Of a stretch of DNA of 64,000 nt, positions 58,612 to 64,000 are shown piece by piece. Source of the stretch: CALMZY01 sp052033915 (GTDB taxonomy: Bacteria; Verrucomicrobiota; Kiritimatiellia; CAIQIC01; JAGNIJ01); contig JBPOJF010000005.1 of NCBI GenBank assembly GCA_052033915.1, positions 1 through 64,000 on the forward strand, in the 5' to 3' direction. Position 1 is the stretch's first letter. Each line of letters starts with the position of its first letter. The notes beneath the pieces are model-generated. The model was given only the letters and a program-made list of their open reading frames with translations. It ran no database searches and was not told the DNA's origin. The position numbers and the translations under genes were made by a program.

Positions 58612-61611
58612 CTACCGCCGCACGCGTGACTTGAAGAGTTGCAGGTCTGCGGCTGGATAGCGGGGATTGATCATGCGCGTGCAGATGAGTTCCCGATCGC
58701 CGTTGCGCAACGTCCACTGGACCTCCAGCCAGGGATCCCTGCCCATGTCGTCCGACGAGTAGAACCCGTTCATCGTCACGCTTCCGCCGGGCGCCACGGA
58801 CTTCATCGGGATATCGAACGGCCGGAACTGTTTGCTCGTAATGACCTTCAAATCCCCGGCCTCCAGCGCGCGGGCGCCCGTATTCTCGATGACGAGATTG
58901 AAGACGTTCGTCTCGCCGCAGACAACCGGTGAGGAATACGAGAGATTGCACAGGGCCCCGAGGTCCAGTTCGCCGGAAACCGACTCCAGCACCCGGGCGC
59001 AGACCACATTTTCCCCGCTTCCCGATTGCCACGAGCGAACAAAGGACAGCTCCAATTCAAGCGCCGCCGCCGGAACGATTTCGCGCAGCTCAATTTCTCC
59101 GCCCGAGATCATCAAGGGGCACCGGGTCCGGTTCGATTCGACAACGAAGCATTCGGCGCTGAACGGGTCGATGACCAGCACACGCGTCGTTTGCGGAGCC
59201 CATTCAAGCTCCGTGCGCACGGGCTCCGCCGACGGATTGCGCACCGCGACATGCCGTATGCCCGGCACGACATCGTTGCAGCCTTCGAGCCAGAGCGCGG
59301 TATTTCCACAAGCCGCATGACCGACCGGCGTCCATCCCCCCTCCGCCATCCTCTTGATCCACGGCACGTATGTCTTGAAAGAAGCTCGTTGGCGTTCAAC
59401 CCACGCCGGATTTTCCCAAAACGGCTCATGGAACCCATCCGCACTGAAGAATCCCGGAAGGAACCCGAAAAACATGCACTCCTTGAAGTACGCGGAACCC
59501 GCCGCCGGGGAGAGATCGTCGAACGAGGTGTTCAGCAGGACTGTGAACGGCTTCCGTCCCGACATCGCCCTGCGGAAATTGGCCCGGCATGGATCGAGGC
59601 TTTCCACCGACTCACCCGGAACGTCCACATACTTCATGAAGAAAGGCGACTCCGCGCAGGCCGAATTCCCCATGACGAATTTACCGCGCGCCTTCATCGC
59701 GCGCGAAATCGCCGCCGCGTATTCATAGGCCGCCCACTCCATGGGCAGGCACGGCTTGAGAACGTCCGTCTCGAACGCACACGGGTAATCGGCCACGGCC
59801 ATCGCCGCCGGACTGTAGTCGGCCGATCGCACATCCGCCATGGAATCGAGAAAAACGCCCGACATGCGGCTGTCGGCCAGGATTCGCTTCGCCTCCCGCC
59901 ACTCGGCCATGGCCCGACTGAAAGGCTGGTTCGATGAAGTCGCCCTGTCCGGGTCCGTGCTGACTTCCACTCGCGCCCCCGAACAGCGCGGCACGTCCAC
60001 GAACTGCACGTCCATCGCTCCGTCCTGACGTCGGCCGGCGCACAGCAGCGCGGACGAAGCGAGTTCGGCGCGCCGGTCGCCCCCTGCCCCAAGGACTCTC
60101 ATTCGCCGGACCGCTTCCTCGTCCGTTCGCTTCGTCTCGGGCTGTATGGGCAGCCAAAACAACCACGGTTCCGTGTATCCGAAATTCAGGCCGTTCTCCA
60201 GGCACCCGCCGGGCGCTCTCCCCGGCAGAGCCGACATGAACGCAAATCCGAAGTCTTCCACATTCGAGATCGCGCCAGGGTCTGTGAATGGCAACCACGT
60301 GCCCACGTTCGGAACCGTCCGATTCAGATACTCCGGGTGCTTCGCGTAAAACGAATCGAGGACATGCCGGAAAGCATCGTCCCTTGCTTCACGGGACGAA
60401 CTCAACGTACACCGGAACGCAACGCGGCCGGGAAAGTTCGATGTCAGGGGCGTAATGCCGAAATCATAGACGACACCGAAGAACGAATCCCGCGCGTCGG
60501 CAACAACCCGGAAAATGCGCGGCTCGTTGATATCCGTCTCAACCGCCAGCCAGCCACCCGTCGAACCGATCACACCGAACGGATACAAGGACCGTTCCCC
60601 GCGCGCGCCGAAGGGACAGGCAACGCCGTTCGCGTATTCTTCGGAAGCCTGAATCTCTCTCCGGAACCGGACATCGTCGTGCCATGTCCATCCGCTCAAG
60701 TCCATTCGACAGCCCGCGCCCACGCTCACACATCGTTCCACCGGCGACTGCAACAGGCCCGTCAGCCGGATGTCCCCGTTCTCCAGGGGCGCCATCATCA
60801 CCGTCCAGTCGATGCCGGCGGCCTGCCCGGTCCATTCGATCCGGTTGCTTGCGGTGAATACCCTCTCGGGCTGTAGATGGAACGACGCCCCGCTGACGGC
60901 GTCCCGCAGCGTCACGCTCACGGGAATGGACGTCCCGGCAAAGGACGGCGTCCACGCCATGGGGTGGTCAACGACGGCAGACTCCTTCCAATGCCAACTC
61001 TTCAACTCCGAGTCGATCCGAAAGCAGAGAGATGCCGGTGCCCCGGCGACGAATTCGCTCAGGTCCTCCCGGAAGACCTTGGATTCGAGCGGAAAGGCTG
61101 GCAGGCTCGAAAAATCAAAAGCCAGCGCGCCCAAGTTCGGAACGCGGTCGGCCGTCTTCAAATCCGGAGACGTCGTCTCCACGATGCAGCGGCCCCGCGT
61201 CACGTCCGCCAGACCGGGAACATCCGGCAGCACGCAGGTGACGGTCCGGCCTTCAAGAACCGTGAAGGGCGGCTCGACGGCATTCCACGTCCAATCCGTC
61301 GCGCCCTCGGGATACCTGTAAAAATGCGCGCCCTCCATCATGTACTCGGCGCCGGTCGAGGGTTCGCCGTGAGACGGGCCGTCCATGTCGATCATGATCC
61401 GGAGGCGTTCAATATCGGGCGGCGTTGCGCAGGTCACCTGGAAGACCATCCGCTGGTTTTCCAACTGGAACAGTTCCACCTGCGTGATGTCGAGGCTGAG
61501 GTCCTTTGCCGGGAGATCGTCGGCGTCCCTGATGGAGTAGAGATTCCCCGCCCGGGCATGAAAGGTCAACAGGAGGGCCGCCGCGCCTGCAATCAGCCGT
61601 AGAATTCTCAT
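58612..61611 (-). CDS. Large secreted protein, probable glycoside-hydrolase-like
   Basis: A 999-residue protein with a signal peptide (about 1-21, MRILRLIAGAAALLLTFHARA). Order seen: N-terminal beta-sandwich-like part (25-200), a second beta-rich part (200-400), a TIM-barrel-like region (about 420-760) with GVFLDSMADVRSADYSP and RGKFVMGNSACAESPFF in positions like catalytic loops of GH27/GH36-type enzymes, then two C-terminal beta domains. I cannot name the family. Many PVC bacteria export such enzymes to use polysaccharides. GTG at 61617 is two codons upstream; ATG at 61611 used. Confidence 0.6.
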   Translation of the reverse strand: MRILRLIAGAAALLLTFHARAGNLYSIRDADDLPAKDLSLDITQVELFQLENQRMVFQVTCATPPDIERLRIMIDMDGPSHGEPSTGAEYMMEGAHFYRYPEGATDWTWNAVEPPFTVLEGRTVTCVLPDVPGLADVTRGRCIVETTSPDLKTADRVPNLGALAFDFSSLPAFPLESKVFREDLSEFVAGAPASLCFRIDSELKSWHWKESAVVDHPMAWTPSFAGTSIPVSVTLRDAVSGASFHLQPERVFTASNRIEWTGQAAGIDWTVMMAPLENGDIRLTGLLQSPVERCVSVGAGCRMDLSGWTWHDDVRFRREIQASEEYANGVACPFGARGERSLYPFGVIGSTGGWLAVETDINEPRIFRVVADARDSFFGVVYDFGITPLTSNFPGRVAFRCTLSSSREARDDAFRHVLDSFYAKHPEYLNRTVPNVGTWLPFTDPGAISNVEDFGFAFMSALPGRAPGGCLENGLNFGYTEPWLFWLPIQPETKRTDEEAVRRMRVLGAGGDRRAELASSALLCAGRRQDGAMDVQFVDVPRCSGARVEVSTDPDRATSSNQPFSRAMAEWREAKRILADSRMSGVFLDSMADVRSADYSPAAMAVADYPCAFETDVLKPCLPMEWAAYEYAAAISRAMKARGKFVMGNSACAESPFFMKYVDVPGESVESLDPCRANFRRAMSGRKPFTVLLNTSFDDLSPAAGSAYFKECMFFGFLPGFFSADGFHEPFWENPAWVERQRASFKTYVPWIKRMAEGGWTPVGHAACGNTALWLEGCNDVVPGIRHVAVRNPSAEPVRTELEWAPQTTRVLVIDPFSAECFVVESNRTRCPLMISGGEIELREIVPAAALELELSFVRSWQSGSGENVVCARVLESVSGELDLGALCNLSYSSPVVCGETNVFNLVIENTGARALEAGDLKVITSKQFRPFDIPMKSVAPGGSVTMNGFYSSDDMGRDPWLEVQWTLRNGDRELICTRMINPRYPAADLQLFKSRVRR

Positions 61612-61869
61612 GGGCACATTCTAGACAAAGAGAAATGAACGGCAAGGTCCGAACTCGGTCGCCGGTCACGGGCGCGCTTGCTCCCGAACGCCGACAGGTT
61701 CGCCCAAGGCATTTGGACCCGCAGGCGGAAGCGACTGCTCATCAGGACATCCCACCCCTGCCCACAAGCCTTAATCATTCTGACCCCTTGTGTGTGCAAG
61801 AGATTATTCTGCCCACATTGGGAATCGGCGGCGCTTGCTCACGCGGGCATTCCCCTCCATAATCAGACC

Positions 61870-62604
61870 ATGCTATCGGATTCGGATCATACCGGGGAGT
61901 GCAGGGCGGCAAGAAGAGTCAACGTGTCGTTTTCGCCCGACGCCCTGGTTCGCCTGGCCCGCGGGTTCTCCTGCATTTTCTGGGGCATTGCGCTGACGCT
62001 GCTGCTCGCCTCGGGGACGTTGGACATCCGGATCATCTCGTTCGTGCACATGCCCGTGTACGTGCTCGGAGTTCTCCTGGCTTACATCGGAGCGGTCTTT
62101 CTACAGCGTGCGGGCGCCTTGAGCGTTGCATGGGCGCGGTACGTGCGCCTGTTGCTGTTTCTCCTTCTGGTTGAAGTCTATCTCGCCCCCTTCGTGTACT
62201 GGTGGCGCAAGATGCCGCATGCGCTTTACTTCAACCTGAACGTATCCGCGCTGATCCTCTGCACGGCCTGGGGGATGTTTATCGTGAACCGTCTGGCCGG
62301 CGAAGCCGCCGCGCTCCTGCACGACCGCATGTTCGTTTTCGAAACGAAGGTCGCGGGCTGGCTGTCGGTTGTATTCATGCTCATCCCGCTCGCCCACGCG
62401 CTCTGCGCGACGATTTATGCGGCGATCGCGACGAGCGGATACGTCGCCTACACGTTCGATCCGCCGCCGTGGATCTATGTGCTCAGCGTCCTGCCTTTCG
62501 GAACAACCATGGCCGTCGCGTGGAAAATGAAGGAACGCTGTCTCCAGCTTCTCAAGATATCGGCGAAAATGCCGGCGCTCCCGCCGAACGCCGCGGAGAT
62601 ATAG
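61870..62604 (+). CDS. Polytopic membrane protein of unknown function
   Basis: A 244-residue protein with about six membrane helices (FSCIFWGIALTLLLASG, MPVYVLGVLLAYIGAVF, LLLFLLLVEVYLAPFV, LNVSALILCTAWGMFIV, GWLSVVFMLIPLAHALC, IYVLSVLPFGTTMAVAW). Charged tails at both ends. ATG at 61870 chosen because upstream frame is intergenic. No family recognised. Convergent with the Mur ligase. Confidence 0.7.
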   Translation: MLSDSDHTGECRAARRVNVSFSPDALVRLARGFSCIFWGIALTLLLASGTLDIRIISFVHMPVYVLGVLLAYIGAVFLQRAGALSVAWARYVRLLLFLLLVEVYLAPFVYWWRKMPHALYFNLNVSALILCTAWGMFIVNRLAGEAAALLHDRMFVFETKVAGWLSVVFMLIPLAHALCATIYAAIATSGYVAYTFDPPPWIYVLSVLPFGTTMAVAWKMKERCLQLLKISAKMPALPPNAAEI

Positions 62605-62620
62605 AAGACACGCCGTCTTC
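62604..62620 (+). terminator. Small hairpin at the end of the membrane protein gene
   Basis: GAAGAC-acgcc-GTCTTC, a six-pair stem starting on the last base of the stop codon, between two convergent genes; no U-run. Confidence 0.35.
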
Positions 62621-62638
62621 GGGGTTATGCCGCCACGA

Positions 62639-64000
62639 TCACCGCTTCAGCCCATCCAGCAGTTCCCGTGCAAACAGGGGCAGCCGGGGATCCCGGGCGC
62701 CCATGCACAATATGGCATCGCCGGGTTTCGCGCGCTTGACGAGCCGCGCCCGCAATTCATCGTAATCGGAAACCAGTTCCGCGGGGACGTGACGCGCGTT
62801 CAGTTCCCGCACCAGATGTTCCGATGTCACCTCCCGTTTCGCCGTGCCGCCGGCATAATAGACAGGAAGGATATACAGATAATCATCCGGCCTGCACACC
62901 TCGGCGAAGGTCTCCGCAAGTTCGTTCAACATCGAGGCGAGCGGCCCGAACCCGTGCGGACGCCACACCCCGAGGATTCGCGGATGCGCCGACGTCAGGG
63001 CCTGCCACCCGGCCCGAATCTTCGCCGGGTTGTGCGCGTAGTCGTCGATGACCGTCACCCCGTTCGACTCGCCCACCTTCTCCAGGCGTCGCTCGATGCC
63101 TCCGAACAAGCTCAATGCGTTGCGAACCTCGGTCAGGTTCAACCCCAGCCGTTCGCAAAGCACGACCGTCGTAAACGCATTCTCCGCGTTATGCCGTCCG
63201 ATCATCGGACAGGAAAACGAGACGCCCTTGTAGCGGAATCCGTGAGGCCCGTTCTCCTCGATCCAATCAATCGGCTCCTCGATCACCACAGGCTCGGGCT
63301 TCCCTGGGTCCATGGCCCCGCGAAGAACGGCGGAGACCCCTGCCCCGCAGACTATTCCACGGCGGACCCGCTGCGCGAAATCCCGAAACAGAGCCTGAAC
63401 TTCCGCCAGCTCGAAATGATCCTTGGAAATACTGTTCACGACGGCCCAGTCCGGCGCGAAGCCCAGCAGTGAGCGATCGCTCTCGTCCAACTCAACCACC
63501 CAGAGCTTCGAAGAACCCATCCGGACATTCCCAATCCGGCGCTCGCTGCGCCAGTTGACCACGGCGCCGCCGTTCACGACCGTCGGATCCTGTCCCAGAC
63601 ATTCCAGGATCCAGCCCAGCATACCCGTCACCGTCGTCTTCCCGGAAGTCCCCGCGATGCCTACGACAATGTGTCCCGAGGCGAGGGCCGCGAGCATCTC
63701 GGCCCGTTTCATGATCGGGAGCTTTTTTTCCCGCGCGGCGCGCACATCCGCGTTATCATCCTCGATCGCCGCGCTGACGATCACCGCGGACGTGTCCGGC
63801 GCAATCGCCGATCCGTCCTGCGGCATCAGCCGCACGCCGCAAATCCGCAGCTTTTGAAAAATCGCAAGTTCCTGTCCGTCGTCAATATGGCGGTCCGAAC
63901 CTGTTACCGTATGTCCTTGCGCACAAAGCACTTGTGCCAATGCGCTCATACCGACACCGGCCACCCCAACGAGGTGGCAGCGTTTTGGAAGAAACGGCTC
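62639..64000 (-). CDS. MurC/Mpl-family Mur ligase (partial, 5' end outside)
   Basis: Joins an amino acid or tripeptide to UDP-MurNAc in peptidoglycan synthesis or recycling. At least 454 codons are visible, reaching the C-terminus; the frame stays open to the window end. It includes the N-terminal Rossmann part HLVGVAGVGMSALA, P-loop GIAGTSGKTT, ELDESDRSLL, SKDHFE and the C-terminal domain with VIDDYAHNPAKIRAG and ARDPRLPLFARELL. Pattern agrees with MurC (L-alanine ligase) and with Mpl; the ATP loop alone does not decide between them, so no symbol is given. Confidence 0.88.
   Translation of the reverse strand, partial: EPFLPKRCHLVGVAGVGMSALAQVLCAQGHTVTGSDRHIDDGQELAIFQKLRICGVRLMPQDGSAIAPDTSAVIVSAAIEDDNADVRAAREKKLPIMKRAEMLAALASGHIVVGIAGTSGKTTVTGMLGWILECLGQDPTVVNGGAVVNWRSERRIGNVRMGSSKLWVVELDESDRSLLGFAPDWAVVNSISKDHFELAEVQALFRDFAQRVRRGIVCGAGVSAVLRGAMDPGKPEPVVIEEPIDWIEENGPHGFRYKGVSFSCPMIGRHNAENAFTTVVLCERLGLNLTEVRNALSLFGGIERRLEKVGESNGVTVIDDYAHNPAKIRAGWQALTSAHPRILGVWRPHGFGPLASMLNELAETFAEVCRPDDYLYILPVYYAGGTAKREVTSEHLVRELNARHVPAELVSDYDELRARLVKRAKPGDAILCMGARDPRLPLFARELLDGLKR

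Overview
The window is a high-GC bacterial chromosome segment. Protein families point to a member of the PVC group, most like Kiritimatiellota or Verrucomicrobiota; this is inferred from family content and is not proven. Supporting signs are an SHD1-tailed thioredoxin-like lipo/secreted protein, an odd sigma-factor-like pair, GTG/TTG starts, secreted terpenoid-cyclase-like and large carbohydrate-enzyme-like proteins, and many intergenic palindromes. Diderm signs are GmhA (heptose for LPS) and an AsmA-like protein.

Layout. 0-2.4 kb: start of a secreted protein, a strong candidate small structured RNA, a sigma-like/unknown gene pair and a small basic ORF. 2.5-8.7 kb: an RluA-type pseudouridine synthase facing a branched-chain amino acid operon (ilvB-ilvN-leuC-leuD-RNase H-like exonuclease). 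9-18.6 kb: leftward housekeeping genes: AsmA-like repeat protein, thioredoxin-like/SHD1, PfkB kinase, gmhA, amaP, asp23, accC, accB, holB, tmk, cysS. 18.9-28.8 kb: a secreted DEDDh exonuclease, an unknown gene, a four-gene membrane module (two zinc-ribbon/OB-fold proteins, a TctA-like permease, a YdjM-like membrane protein), a DUF47 protein, then a secreted protein/terpenoid-cyclase-like/TPR trio.

28,827-39,877 is an approximately 11 kb integrative element inserted in the 3' end of ssrA (tmRNA). It is bounded by a 33-bp att repeat with one mismatch and carries paired 12-bp putative arm sites at both ends. It encodes a tyrosine integrase, an AlpA-like regulator, a phage O/DnaD-like replication protein, a DnaC-like loader, and a four-gene overlapping defence operon: a fused nuclease-methyltransferase, its specificity subunit, a CBASS CD-NTase and a Cap15-type 2TM/beta-barrel effector. 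Phased iteron-like repeats follow the replication genes and lie near the right end. This is the most striking system in the window.

39.8-64 kb: intact tmRNA (354 nt, G3:U70-type acceptor pair), YgiN-like monooxygenase, a small membrane ORF, a 62-bp triple-hairpin tandem array, typA/bipA and an MFS transporter. Then comes a six-gene hydrogenase-4/complex-I-like membrane complex whose large subunit lacks the NiFe-binding CxxC pairs (Ehr-like), headed by an HTH-PTS EIIA regulator. The rest is a TIGR01777 epimerase with SRPBCC domain, TrpB2, an ArsB/NhaD-type anion transporter, a half-size TSUP permease, aroC, a decayed PIN toxin remnant, a large secreted protein, a polytopic membrane protein and a Mur ligase cut by the window end.
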